Of a stretch of 64,000 bases of DNA, positions 16,961 through 25,013 are shown in pieces; position 1 is the stretch's first letter; each line of letters opens with the position of its first letter. The translations under genes were made by a program, and so were the position numbers. The notes under the pieces are model-generated. The model worked only from the letters and a program-made list of their open reading frames with translations. It did not search any database and was not told the origin of the DNA. Source of the DNA: Streptomyces vilmorinianum (lineage in GTDB: Bacteria; Actinomycetota; Actinomycetes; Streptomycetales; Streptomycetaceae); assembly GCF_005517195.1 (NCBI RefSeq), contig NZ_CP040244.1, positions 6,590,001 to 6,654,000 of the forward strand, in the 5' to 3' direction.

Positions 16961-17689
16961 ATGACGGAGAGCAGCTATTGGACGTGCCCGCCGCAGGCGG
17001 AGGTGCGAGGGTCGGGGCATTACACGGTCACGGTGGTACTGCCGCCGTTCCCGGACGACTCACAGGAGTGGCCGCCCAACGACCCTGAGCGCGCACGGGA
17101 GTTCGCCGCGTCGTTCGGGACGATCGACGAAGTGCTGGAGTATCACGGCGAACGGAACATCAGCGCCGGCTTCTCGCTCGACACCCGCGACGATCTGGAC
17201 TGGATCCAGGTCGGGGTGTGGGGGAACGTGATCGGCATCTCGGATCCCGCCTTGGCGGACGAGGGAAACTCATGGCCGGTACTGGAGCAGGTCAGCGCAC
17301 TTGCGGAACGGTTCCCGGGGGCGAAGATCATCGGCGGGGCGACGGTGGACCGCGGCGAGACCCACGAGGAGGCGGCGTGGGTGGTTCCGGGCTTCGAGCC
17401 GGTGCACTCCGAGGGCTGGCCCGTCGAGGGCGACGTGTCACGGTGGACGCTGGGCGGTGACCCGCGGGCCGTTCTGGACGCCTGCGGCGTGACGGCGCAG
17501 ATGATGAAGGACGCCGACGTCACGTACGACCCGGACGACCCCAGCTCGACCTACTGGGGCGGGCTCGGGGAACTGATCCTGGGACCGCACCGCCCCTGGA
17601 GGCGGCGGAGGGTGAGGACCTCGGTGTTCCGCGTGCGCCACACCCACGCCGCCACGGATCTGATGGAAGAGAACTGGATCCACGACTGA
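16961..17689 (+). CDS. Hypothetical protein divergent from the surface nuclease-like gene
   Basis: A 242-residue protein without signal peptide or membrane segment, so probably cytoplasmic. It is acidic for most of its length, with an aromatic-rich N-terminus (SSYWTCPP), a central block WIQVGVWGNVIGI and ends in a basic stretch PWRRRRVRTSVFRVRH. I do not recognise a family. No clear ribosome binding site precedes the ATG at 16961; an in-frame GTG lies 9 bases upstream. Its start is 150 bases from the divergent LADTG protein gene. A role as a partner or immunity protein of that gene is conceivable but is only a guess from position. Confidence 0.75.
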   Translation: MTESSYWTCPPQAEVRGSGHYTVTVVLPPFPDDSQEWPPNDPERAREFAASFGTIDEVLEYHGERNISAGFSLDTRDDLDWIQVGVWGNVIGISDPALADEGNSWPVLEQVSALAERFPGAKIIGGATVDRGETHEEAAWVVPGFEPVHSEGWPVEGDVSRWTLGGDPRAVLDACGVTAQMMKDADVTYDPDDPSSTYWGGLGELILGPHRPWRRRRVRTSVFRVRHTHAATDLMEENWIHD

Positions 17690-17690
17690 A

Positions 17691-17710
17691 GGGCCTTCGT
17701 CCGAAGGTCC
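17691..17710. terminator. Short hairpin between convergent genes
   Basis: Arms of 8-9 bp (GGGCCTTCG and CGAAGGTCC, one wobble) directly after the stop at 17689 and before the end of the convergent GGDEF gene. Weak terminator candidate. Confidence 0.5.
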
Positions 17711-17735
17711 TCGCAGGTACGGCTCTTCCGCCGCC

Positions 17736-18851
17736 CTACACCGGCGGCGCGTCCCGGAAGCGCCTGCGGTCGCGGGCTCCCGGCGGGGCGTCGGCCAGGC
17801 GGATCACGGTGCCGTCGCGGCCCGCCACGACCGGCTTGGCCGAGCGGGCCGCCTTCGCCTGGTACTGGGCCGCGTCCGCGAGGCGGAAGAGGCGGCGGGC
17901 CGACTTGACCGGGCCGATGGGGTCGCCCGTCGAGGCGACGCCGCACGCGACGCCCTCGCCCAGTTCCAGCTCGCCCGCCCGTACGCACAGCTCGTCCGCG
18001 ACCGCCACCACCTCGTCCGAGGTCGGGCCGACCGACAGCAGGCAGAACTCGTCGCCCCCCAGCCGGGCCGACAGGGCGCCCGGCAGCATCGCCCCGCAGC
18101 GTGAGAGGACCGAGCCGAACCGTTCCAGCAGGCGGTCGCCCACCGCGTGGCCGTGGGTGTCGTTCACCCGCTTCAGGCCGTTCAGGTCGCAGACCACCAG
18201 GCTCACGACGGAGCCGTCCGCGCGGTAGCGCTCGATCGCCTCGTCGAGTCTGGTGTCGACCGCGCGCCGGTTCGCGAGGCCGGTCAGCGGGTCGGTGAAG
18301 GCCAGCTTCCGTACCTCCTCCAGGCGCTCCGCCTGGGCGATGCCCGCCGCCACCACGGCCGCGAGCACCGCCGCGAAGTCCGCGTCGTCGCGGTCGAAGA
18401 CCGGCGCCCCGGCCGGCCGCGCCACGTACAGCTCGCCCCAGGCCCGCCCGTGCAGCACGATCGGCGCGACCACGCAGCAGCCGCGCCCGCGCCTGCGCAG
18501 GCCGGTGACGCGGCCGGTCGGGACGCGGTCGCCCACCGTCTCCACCCAGGCGTCCGGCTCGCCGCCGCCCGCCCACTGCTCGTGCAGGAACTCGGTGATC
18601 TCCGGAAACTGGTGCACGGGGTACGTCTCCGCGTCGGGGAACTCCTCCTCCCCCACGGCGCGCTCCCCCGCGTTCACCAGCACCTTGAGCCGGCCGCGGT
18701 CCCGTTCCCAGACCGACAGTGCGGCGAAGGTCCCGCCGAGGCCGTCGCGGGCACCGAGCGCCGCCGCCCGCCAGAACTCGCGCGGGGTGTGCGCCGCCGC
18801 CATCGCCTGCGCCAGCGCCACTACGGCCCGCAACCGCACATACTCTCCCAT
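17736..18851 (-). CDS. cdgE: GAF-GGDEF diguanylate cyclase, CdgE-like
   Basis: A 371-residue cytoplasmic enzyme that would make the second messenger c-di-GMP. Residues about 20-172 form a GAF-like sensor; residues 185-340 form the GGDEF domain, with DPLTGLANRR at 187-196 and an intact GGDEF active site at 265-269. No RxxD inhibitory site is seen five residues ahead of it. Its position next to hutH corresponds to S. coelicolor cdgE as I remember it. In Streptomyces c-di-GMP controls the switch to sporulation through BldD. GGAGGA directly abuts the ATG at 18851, so the GTG four codons later is a possible true start. Confidence 0.88.
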   Translation of the reverse strand: MGEYVRLRAVVALAQAMAAAHTPREFWRAAALGARDGLGGTFAALSVWERDRGRLKVLVNAGERAVGEEEFPDAETYPVHQFPEITEFLHEQWAGGGEPDAWVETVGDRVPTGRVTGLRRRGRGCCVVAPIVLHGRAWGELYVARPAGAPVFDRDDADFAAVLAAVVAAGIAQAERLEEVRKLAFTDPLTGLANRRAVDTRLDEAIERYRADGSVVSLVVCDLNGLKRVNDTHGHAVGDRLLERFGSVLSRCGAMLPGALSARLGGDEFCLLSVGPTSDEVVAVADELCVRAGELELGEGVACGVASTGDPIGPVKSARRLFRLADAAQYQAKAARSAKPVVAGRDGTVIRLADAPPGARDRRRFRDAPPV

Positions 18852-18940
18852 TCCTCCAGCTTAGGGAGGTTTTGCCCGTTTTAGCTCGTGGGGCGTCACA
18901 GAAAGTCACATCGCGCCGACGAGGCCCCGACCCAGGGCCC

Positions 18941-19729
18941 TCACTCGCCCGGCCACTGCGGCTTCCGCTTCTCGTTGAAGGCCGCGACACCCTCCGCCCG
19001 GTCCCCCGAGAACGCCACGGACCGCCACGCCGCGTCCTCGACCTCCAGGCCGGCCCGCAGGTCGAGGCCCATCCCGAGCCGCATCGCACGCTTGGCGGCG
19101 CGCAGCCCGACCGGCGAGTTCGCCGCGATCCGACCGGCCAGCTCGAGCGCTGCCGTACGGGCGTCCTCCTCCAGGATGTCCACCAGGCCCAGCTCCCGGG
19201 CCTCCACCGCCTTCACCCGCCGCGCCGTGAAGACCAGCTCCGCCGCGCGCGCCGCGCCCACCCGGCGCGGGAGCAGCTGCGTACCGCCGCCGCCGGGGAT
19301 CACGCCCACCGACACCTCGGGGAGCCCGACCACGGTCGTCGCGTCCGCCACGATCACATCGCAGGCGAGCGCCAGCTCGAAGCCCCCGCCGAGCGCGAAG
19401 CCGTGCACCGCGGCGACGGTCGGCATCGGCAGCTCAAGGACGCCCGTGTACGCGCCGCGCGCGGTCGGGCGCTGGCGGACCAGCTCCGCGTCCGTGAAGG
19501 AGTTGCGCTCCTTGAGGTCGGCGCCGACGCAGAAGGCGCGGTCGTTGGAGGAGGTCAGCACCGTCACCCGTACCGAGGCGTCGGCGGCGAGCGCGTCGCA
19601 GGCAGCGCCGATGGAGCGGGCCATCTCGGAGGAGACCGCGTTCATGGCCTTGGGCCGGTCGAGGACGAGTTCGGCGACGAATCCCTCCCTGCGGACCGCG
19701 ACGAACTCACCAAAGCGCTGCTCGGACAT
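18941..19729 (-). CDS. Enoyl-CoA hydratase/isomerase family protein
   Basis: A 262-residue crotonase-fold enzyme. The CoA-binding and oxyanion-hole segments AFCVGADLKERN and HGFALGGGFELALACD are clear, and the catalytic Glu positions are probably supplied by GFELALACD and LPEVSVGVIPGGGG. It would hydrate enoyl-CoA in fatty-acid or branched-chain amino-acid breakdown; the exact substrate cannot be read from the sequence. The ATG at 19729 follows GGGAGGG by 7 bases. Upstream, three GTTAACG-like direct repeats (19744-19766) lie in its promoter. It lies downstream of cya on the same strand but is separated from it by a strong hairpin. Confidence 0.93.
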   Translation of the reverse strand: MSEQRFGEFVAVRREGFVAELVLDRPKAMNAVSSEMARSIGAACDALAADASVRVTVLTSSNDRAFCVGADLKERNSFTDAELVRQRPTARGAYTGVLELPMPTVAAVHGFALGGGFELALACDVIVADATTVVGLPEVSVGVIPGGGGTQLLPRRVGAARAAELVFTARRVKAVEARELGLVDILEEDARTAALELAGRIAANSPVGLRAAKRAMRLGMGLDLRAGLEVEDAAWRSVAFSGDRAEGVAAFNEKRKPQWPGE

Positions 19730-19775
19730 GTGACGCCCTCCCGGTTAACGGCTGTTAACGACTGTTCACCGGGAT

Positions 19776-19839
19776 CTTAGGGGGCGCCGTGCGTGCCAGG
19801 GCACGCGAGCCCGGCCTGGTCCGCACGGCACCCCCTAAG
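19776..19839 (-). terminator. Hairpin terminator overlapping the end of cya
   Basis: 18-bp arms (19776-19793 and 19822-19839, one mismatch) with a 28-base loop that holds a smaller hairpin. The right arm overlaps the last codon and stop of cya, so it ends cya transcription before the enoyl-CoA hydratase gene. Confidence 0.8.
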
Positions 19840-20974
19840 TCGGACGGCGGCTCAGCTGCCAGGGCTCCACGACGCCGAGACCACGTACCGGGCGCTGCCA
19901 CATCGGCTGGAGCGCGAAGCGGTACGTCGGGGGCTGTTCGCCCTCCTTCTCGGCCCGCGCCGCCTCCTCGGCCGCCTGGGTCTCCGATACGGGCGCGTCG
20001 CCGGTACGGGTGAGCTCCTCGGCGAGCGCCCCGTCGACCAGGACGGTGTCCTTGGGCGCTATCGAGGTGAGCCGGCTCGCGAGGTTCACCGTCGTACCGA
20101 AGACGTCTCCCATGCGGGTCGTCACCGTGCCGAAGGCGATGCCGACCCGCAGGGCGGGCATCGTCTCGTCGTGACTGAGCGTCTCGATGAGCCGCAGCGC
20201 GATCTCGGCGGCCGTGCCCGCGTCGTCGGCGGCGTACAGGACCTCGTCGCCGAGCGTCTTGATCAGCCGGCCGCCGTGCGCGGCGACCAGGTCGGCGCAG
20301 GTCGTCTCGAACGCCTCGACCAGCTCGCCGAGCTCCTCCTCCTCCAGCCGGCGGGTCAGCCGGGTGAAGCCGACGAGATCGGCGAAGCCCACCGCCAGCC
20401 GCCGGTCGACCATCTCCTCGTCGTCGGCGGCCTGCACGACCCGGCCGGTGGCGGCGGCGAGCTGCCGGCGCCAGACGTAGATCAGGAACTCCTCCAGCTC
20501 GGGCAGGAGCAGCTCGACCAGGGGGTACGTGACCTCGGTACGGGTCATGCCGGGCTCGGGCGGCTCGGTCAGCCCCTCCAGGAACGAGTCGATCTGCCAC
20601 TCGGCGAGCCGCGCGGTCGTCTGCCCGGTGGACCGGGCGACCTGGACCGCCATCGGCTCGCTGAGCAGCCCGGCCTCGACCAGACCGGCGAGGCGCCGCA
20701 GGGCGAGCACGTCGGCCTCGGTCAGGGCCTTGGCCTGGCCGATGTCGGCGAAGCCCATCGCGCGCCAGAAGCGGGACGCGAGCTCCATGGAGACACCGGC
20801 GGTGCGGGCGGCCTGGAAGGGGGTGTAGCGGCGGTCGGCGCCGAGGATGAGCTGTTCGAGGCGGATCGCCAGCGGGTCGACGCTCGGCTCCGCCGTGTGG
20901 TCGACCACATGGTGAGGGGTGGGGTACGCCGGCGGCTCGGCTTCGCCGCCGCCCCGTGCGTCGTCGACGGTCAC
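19835..20974 (-). CDS. cya: Class III adenylate cyclase
   Basis: A 379-residue soluble enzyme that makes cAMP from ATP. Residues about 30-190 form a helical sensor or autoinhibitory part beginning with a helix-turn-helix-like block (FQAARTAGVS). The cyclase homology domain covers about 200-350: VGFADLVGFT carries the first metal-binding Asp, and IKTLGDEVLYAADD the second, with NLASRLTS near the end. Length and position next to birA match S. coelicolor Cya, whose cAMP acts through Crp in germination and antibiotic production. The GTG at 20974 has an AGGAGG site 6 bases upstream; the frame is open further upstream without a better start. Confidence 0.94.
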   Translation of the reverse strand: MTVDDARGGGEAEPPAYPTPHHVVDHTAEPSVDPLAIRLEQLILGADRRYTPFQAARTAGVSMELASRFWRAMGFADIGQAKALTEADVLALRRLAGLVEAGLLSEPMAVQVARSTGQTTARLAEWQIDSFLEGLTEPPEPGMTRTEVTYPLVELLLPELEEFLIYVWRRQLAAATGRVVQAADDEEMVDRRLAVGFADLVGFTRLTRRLEEEELGELVEAFETTCADLVAAHGGRLIKTLGDEVLYAADDAGTAAEIALRLIETLSHDETMPALRVGIAFGTVTTRMGDVFGTTVNLASRLTSIAPKDTVLVDGALAEELTRTGDAPVSETQAAEEAARAEKEGEQPPTYRFALQPMWQRPVRGLGVVEPWQLSRRPT

Positions 20975-21090
20975 CGGCCGCCTCCTGCCCGTTCCCTGCC
21001 CACTGCCCTGCCGATCTGTCGCCTGGATCGCGCTCCACGATACGACAGGTGTGTGCCAGCTCACGCCGTTACGGCGTCCCCAGGGGTTGC

Positions 21091-21125
21091 GGGCATCGGT
21101 TCCGCCAAGGGCGGAACCGATGCCC
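21091..21125 (-). terminator. Hairpin terminator after birA
   Basis: Perfect 16-bp arms (21091-21106 and 21110-21125) with a 3-base loop, 20 bases past the birA stop and upstream of cya. Confidence 0.9.
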
Positions 21126-21145
21126 ACCACCGCCGTACGGCGGTT

Positions 21146-21997
21146 CTACGAATCCGCGCGTACGTGGACGATGTCGCCCGCCGCGACCGCCTCCGTACCG
21201 CCGCCCTCCGTCGCCACCACCAGGCGGCCGTCGCCGTCCAGGGCCACCGCCTCGCCCTCCAGCATCCGCTCGCCCGGGAGCTCGGCCCGCACCCGCCGGC
21301 CCAGGGTCGCGCAGCCCGCGGCGTACGTGGCCTGCAGGCCCGAGGCCACCGGGTCGCCGTCCGCCCGCACCCACTCCCCGTACCAGTGCTCCAGGGACCG
21401 CAGGACCCCCCGCACGAGCGTGTCCCGGTCCGTCGAGATCGCGTTCGCGAGGAGGAGGGAGCCGGCCGCGGGGACCGGCAGCTCGTCCTCACGCAGGGTG
21501 ACGTTGATGCCGAGCCCGACGACGACCGCGTCCTCGCCCGCCCGCTCGGCGAGGATGCCGCCCGTCTTGCGCTCCTCGCCCCCGACCGAAACCAGCAGGT
21601 CGTTCGGCCACTTGAGGGAGAGGTCCACACCGGCGGCCTTCGCGAGCCCGGTCGCCGCGGCGACGCCGGTCAGCAGCGGCAGCCACCCCCACCGGTGCAC
21701 CGGCACGTCGGGCTTGAGCAGCACGGACACGAAGATCCCGGACCGGGCGGGGGCGACCCAGCTGCGGTCGAGGCGGCCGCGCCCCTTGGTCTGCTCCTCG
21801 GCGACGAGCACCGCGCCCTCGGGCAGCTCGTCGGCGCGCGCGGCCAGGTCGGAGTTGGTGGAGCCGGTCGTGGCGACCACGTCGAGCGAGGTCCACAGAC
21901 CGTCGGGGAAGACGAGCGCGCGGCGCAGCGCGGCGGCGTTGAGCGGGGGCCGGTCCAGGTCGGACCAGGGCCCTCCTGAGCCATGAGAGGACGTCAT
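21146..21997 (-). CDS. birA: Biotin-[acetyl-CoA-carboxylase] ligase
   Basis: A 283-residue monofunctional biotin protein ligase that activates biotin as biotinyl-AMP and attaches it to the biotin carrier domain of acyl-CoA carboxylases. It has TTGSTNSDL, the biotin-binding GRGRLDRSWV, LKWPNDLLV and GLGINV in order, then the small C-terminal beta domain. It lacks the N-terminal DNA-binding domain of E. coli BirA, so it is not a repressor. The ATG at 21997 has no ribosome binding site, and TAGTCT lies 7 bases upstream, suggesting a leaderless message. Its natural substrates, PccB partners and the AccA2 biotin carrier, are encoded nearby. Confidence 0.95.
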   Translation of the reverse strand: MTSSHGSGGPWSDLDRPPLNAAALRRALVFPDGLWTSLDVVATTGSTNSDLAARADELPEGAVLVAEEQTKGRGRLDRSWVAPARSGIFVSVLLKPDVPVHRWGWLPLLTGVAAATGLAKAAGVDLSLKWPNDLLVSVGGEERKTGGILAERAGEDAVVVGLGINVTLREDELPVPAAGSLLLANAISTDRDTLVRGVLRSLEHWYGEWVRADGDPVASGLQATYAAGCATLGRRVRAELPGERMLEGEAVALDGDGRLVVATEGGGTEAVAAGDIVHVRADS

Positions 21998-22004
21998 GCA
22001 AGCC

Positions 22005-22010
22005 AGACTA
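22005..22010 (-). promoter_or_regulatory. Candidate leaderless promoter -10 for birA
   Basis: TAGTCT (TANNNT) lies 7 bases upstream of the birA ATG on the minus strand, with no Shine-Dalgarno sequence between them. Confidence 0.5.
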
Positions 22011-22130
22011 GGTGTGGCAAAGACCGCAGTGCCGAACCGTATCGGCGTCGATACCCTACGGATCAGTAGCCCAGCAGTAGCCCATTCGTAGCCAACGAAC
22101 CCCCGTGACCAGGCAGGGAGCCGCATCCCG

Positions 22131-23732
22131 ATGTCCGAGTCGGTACAGCCACAAGAAATCGACATTCACACGACCGCGGGCAAGATCGCGGATCTGCAGC
22201 GCCGTATTGACGAGGCCACCCATGCCGGCTCCGAGCGTGCCGTGGAGAAGCAGCACGCGAAGGGCAAGCTGACCGCGCGCGAGCGGATCGAGCTGCTGCT
22301 CGACGAGGGCTCGTTCGTGGAGCTCGACGAGCTGGCCCGGCACCGGTCGACCGCCTTCGGTCTGGAGAAGACCCGCCCGTACGGAGACGGTGTCGTCACC
22401 GGCTACGGCACGGTCGACGGCCGCCCGGTCGCCGTCTTCTCCCAGGATTTCACGGTGTTCGGCGGCGCGCTGGGCGAGACCTTCGGTCAGAAGATCATGA
22501 AGGTGATGGACTTCGCGCTGAAGACCGGCTGCCCGGTCGTCGGCATCAACGACTCCGGCGGCGCCCGCATCCAGGAGGGCGTCATGGCCCTCGGCATGTA
22601 CGGCGAGATCTTCCGCCGCAACACCCACGCCTCCGGTGTGATCCCGCAGATCTCCCTGGTCGTCGGCCCGTGCGCGGGCGGCGCGGTCTACTCCCCCGCG
22701 ATCACCGACTTCACTGTAATGGTGGACCAGACCTCGCACATGTTCATCACCGGTCCCGACGTCATCAAGACGGTCACCGGCGAGGACGTGGGCTTCGAGG
22801 AGCTGGGCGGCGCCCGGACGCACAACACCACGTCCGGTGTCGCGCACCACATGGCGGGCGACGAGAAGGACGCGATCGAGTACGTCAAGTCCCTGCTGTC
22901 GTACCTGCCGTCGAACAACCTCTCCGAGGCGCCGGCCTTCCCGGAGGTCGCCGAGACCGAGGTGACGGACGAGGACCGCGAGCTGGACGTCCTGATCCCG
23001 GACTCCGCGAACCAGCCGTACGACATGCACACCGTCATCGAGCACGTCCTCGACGACGGCGAGTTCCTGGAGACGCAGGCGCTGTTCGCGCCGAACATCC
23101 TGACCGGCTTCGGCCGGGTCGAGGGCTTCCCGGTCGGTGTCGTCGCCAACCAGCCGATGCAGTTCGCCGGCTGCCTGGACATCAACGCCTCCGAGAAGGC
23201 GGCGCGGTTCGTCCGTACCTGCGACGCGTTCAACATCCCGGTCCTGACCTTCGTGGACGTGCCGGGCTTCCTGCCGGGTGTGGACCAGGAGTACGGCGGC
23301 ATCATCCGCCGGGGCGCCAAGCTGATCTACGCGTACGCCGAGGCGACCGTCCCGCTGATCACCGTCATCACGCGCAAGGCCTTCGGCGGCGCGTACGACG
23401 TCATGGGCTCCAAGCACCTGGGCGCCGACCTGAACCTGGCGTGGCCGACCGCGCAGATCGCGGTCATGGGCGCGCAGGGCGCGGTGAACATCCTGCACCG
23501 GCGGACGATCGAGGCTGCCAAGGACGCAGACGAGGCAGCGGCGGAGCGGGCGCGGCTCATCCAGGAGTACGAGGACACGCTGCTCAACCCGTACACGGCG
23601 GCCGAGCGCGGCTACATCGACGGCGTGATCATGCCGTCGGACACCCGCCCGCAGATCGTGAAGGGCCTGCGTCAGCTGCGGACGAAGCGGGAATCCCTGC
23701 CTCCGAAGAAGCACGGCAACATCCCCCTGTAA
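22131..23732 (+). CDS. pccB: Propionyl-CoA carboxylase beta (carboxyltransferase) subunit
   Basis: A 533-residue carboxyltransferase that moves CO2 from carboxybiotin on the AccA-type alpha subunit to propionyl-CoA, making methylmalonyl-CoA for polyketides and odd-chain metabolism. The N- and C-terminal crotonase-like halves are complete; oxyanion-hole segments NDSGGARIQEG and KAFGGAYDVMGS are present. The N-terminal half has AKGKLTARERIE. AGGGAG precedes the ATG at 22131 by 11 bases. The small epsilon subunit gene follows 17 bases downstream, as in S. coelicolor pccB-pccE, and the biotin ligase gene is divergent upstream. Confidence 0.96.
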   Translation: MSESVQPQEIDIHTTAGKIADLQRRIDEATHAGSERAVEKQHAKGKLTARERIELLLDEGSFVELDELARHRSTAFGLEKTRPYGDGVVTGYGTVDGRPVAVFSQDFTVFGGALGETFGQKIMKVMDFALKTGCPVVGINDSGGARIQEGVMALGMYGEIFRRNTHASGVIPQISLVVGPCAGGAVYSPAITDFTVMVDQTSHMFITGPDVIKTVTGEDVGFEELGGARTHNTTSGVAHHMAGDEKDAIEYVKSLLSYLPSNNLSEAPAFPEVAETEVTDEDRELDVLIPDSANQPYDMHTVIEHVLDDGEFLETQALFAPNILTGFGRVEGFPVGVVANQPMQFAGCLDINASEKAARFVRTCDAFNIPVLTFVDVPGFLPGVDQEYGGIIRRGAKLIYAYAEATVPLITVITRKAFGGAYDVMGSKHLGADLNLAWPTAQIAVMGAQGAVNILHRRTIEAAKDADEAAAERARLIQEYEDTLLNPYTAAERGYIDGVIMPSDTRPQIVKGLRQLRTKRESLPPKKHGNIPL

Positions 23733-23749
23733 GGACCTGAGGAGTCGCT

Positions 23750-23962
23750 GTGATCAAGGTCGTACGAGGAAACCCGACCCCGGAGGAGCTGGCCGCCGCA
23801 CTGGCGGTGGTCCAGGCGCGGGCCGCGGCGACGGCGGCGGCGTCCGCTGCCGGCGGCGGCCCGGCGGTCCCGGAGGGCTGGTCGGACCCGGCCAGGATCG
23901 CCCGCTCGGTGCGGCCCCGCCCGGGCCCGCGCTCCTGGGCGCGCTCCTACTGGCCCGCGTAA
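23750..23962 (+). CDS. pccE: Acyl-CoA carboxylase epsilon subunit
   Basis: A 70-residue protein with the conserved start IKVVRGNPTPEELAAALAV, an Ala-rich stretch, and a C-terminal tail ending SWARSYWPA, the pattern of actinobacterial epsilon subunits. These stabilise or stimulate the alpha-beta carboxylase complex. The GTG start at 23750 has GAGGAG 5-6 bases upstream, and the gene lies 17 bases after pccB, so the two are cotranscribed. Symbol assigned from the S. coelicolor arrangement. Confidence 0.9.
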   Translation: MIKVVRGNPTPEELAAALAVVQARAAATAAASAAGGGPAVPEGWSDPARIARSVRPRPGPRSWARSYWPA

Positions 23963-23972
23963 GCAGACACCG

Positions 23973-24010
23973 GAAAGGCCGGACCCCGTGTGCGGGGGGG
24001 GCCGGCCTTT
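23973..24010 (+). terminator. Hairpin terminator after pccBE
   Basis: GC-rich stem: AAAGGCCGG with CCCC at 23973-23986 pairs with the GGGG...CCGGCCTTT arm ending at 24010, 11 bases after the epsilon-subunit stop. Confidence 0.85.
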
Positions 24011-24148
24011 CGCGTACCCGTCACCTTTCGGGTCACCGGGTCACTGGATCACCGGATCACCGGGTCATGCGGAATTAGTCCATCGGTACCGGGGCGCTTG
24101 AGTACCCGTACTCAGGCGCCCCGGCCGTCCCGCGCGCAGGATCGGGGC

Positions 24149-24277
24149 ATGCTCTGGTCCGACCCGAAGAACGAGCCGCCGAAGGAGATGCGCGACACGC
24201 AGGTGATGCTGCGGCGCGCGTCGGTCCTGCTGGCCCTGGCGATGGTGGTGGCGATGTTCGTGGTCGGTCTGCACTGA
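24149..24277 (+). CDS. Small hypothetical membrane protein
   Basis: A 42-residue protein with a charged N-terminus (LWSDPKNEPPKEMRDTQ) and one predicted transmembrane helix (residues 23-40, ALAMVVAMFVV). The ATG at 24149 has AGGAT-CGGGG upstream. Similar tiny genes sit at this place between pccE and maf in Streptomyces, as I recall, which supports it being real. Function unknown. Confidence 0.65.
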   Translation: MLWSDPKNEPPKEMRDTQVMLRRASVLLALAMVVAMFVVGLH

Positions 24278-24326
24278 CATCCGGCTTGCACGGACATCCG
24301 GCCCGCACGGACATCCGGCCCGCACG
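24276..24326. repeat. 17-bp tandem repeat, three copies
   Basis: Three consecutive 17-bp units beginning GACATCCGG (24276-24292, 24293-24309, 24310-24326), the last two identical, followed by a partial fourth. They begin at the stop codon of the small membrane protein gene and end about 60 bases before maf. Confidence 0.9.
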
Positions 24327-24377
24327 GACATGACGGGCGGCCGATCGGGCCTGGCGCCCGGGAGCGCCCGTACTGGA

Positions 24378-24383
24378 TACGCT
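24378..24383 (+). promoter_or_regulatory. Candidate leaderless promoter -10 for maf
   Basis: TACGCT (TANNNT) ends 6 bases before the maf ATG at 24390, and no ribosome binding site lies between. Confidence 0.5.
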
Positions 24384-24389
24384 TCCCCC

Positions 24390-24995
24390 ATGACTGCTGA
24401 TCGCCGCCGTGTCGTGCTCGCCTCCGCCTCGCCCGCCCGTCTCGGACTGCTGCGGCAGGCCGGACTCGCCCCCGAGGTGATCGTGAGCGGCGTCGACGAG
24501 GACAAGGTGCACGCCCCGACCCCGGCCGAGCTCGCCCTCGCGCTCGCCGAGGCGAAGGCCGCCCATGTGGCCGCCAAGCCCGAGGCGTTCGGCGCGCTGG
24601 TCATCGGCTGCGACTCGGTCCTGGAGTTCGACAAGCAGGCGCTCGGCAAGCCGGAGGACGCCGAGGAGGCCACCGCGCGCTGGAAGGCGATGCGCGGCCG
24701 GGTCGGCATCCTCCAGACGGGTCACTGCGTGTACGACACGGCGGCCAAGCGCTACGAGTCGGCGACCGCCTCGACGGTGGTCCGCTTCGGCGAACCGACC
24801 GACGCCGAGATCGCCGCGTACGTGGCCAGCGGCGAACCGCTGCACGTGGCGGGCGCGTTCACGCTGGACGGCCGCTCGGCGCCGTTCATCGACGGCATCG
24901 ACGGGGACCCGGGCAATGTGATCGGCCTGTCGCTGCCCCTGCTGCGCACCCTGCTGGGCAAGTTGGGGATCTCCATCACGGACCTGTGGGACTGA
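24390..24995 (+). CDS. maf: Maf-like nucleoside triphosphate pyrophosphatase
   Basis: A 201-residue house-cleaning pyrophosphatase that hydrolyses non-canonical or modified nucleotides (dTTP, UTP and related NTPs in characterised Maf proteins). The family start VVLASASPARLGLLRQAG contains the SxSPRR-like phosphate loop in a variant form, and VIGCDSVLEF and DGIDGDPGNVIGL match later conserved blocks. The ATG at 24390 lacks a ribosome binding site but has a suitable -10 element 6 bases upstream, so the message may be leaderless. An in-frame start 60 bases upstream would overlap the 17-bp repeats. Confidence 0.93.
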   Translation: MTADRRRVVLASASPARLGLLRQAGLAPEVIVSGVDEDKVHAPTPAELALALAEAKAAHVAAKPEAFGALVIGCDSVLEFDKQALGKPEDAEEATARWKAMRGRVGILQTGHCVYDTAAKRYESATASTVVRFGEPTDAEIAAYVASGEPLHVAGAFTLDGRSAPFIDGIDGDPGNVIGLSLPLLRTLLGKLGISITDLWD

Positions 24996-25013
24996 GCGAC
25001 CGCCTCGTCCCTC

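Noticed and set aside
24020..24036. GTCAC repeats as a third AfsQ1 box
   Set aside because: The spacing between the GTCAC motifs is 7 or 3 bases, not 6, and they belong to a small tandem repeat.
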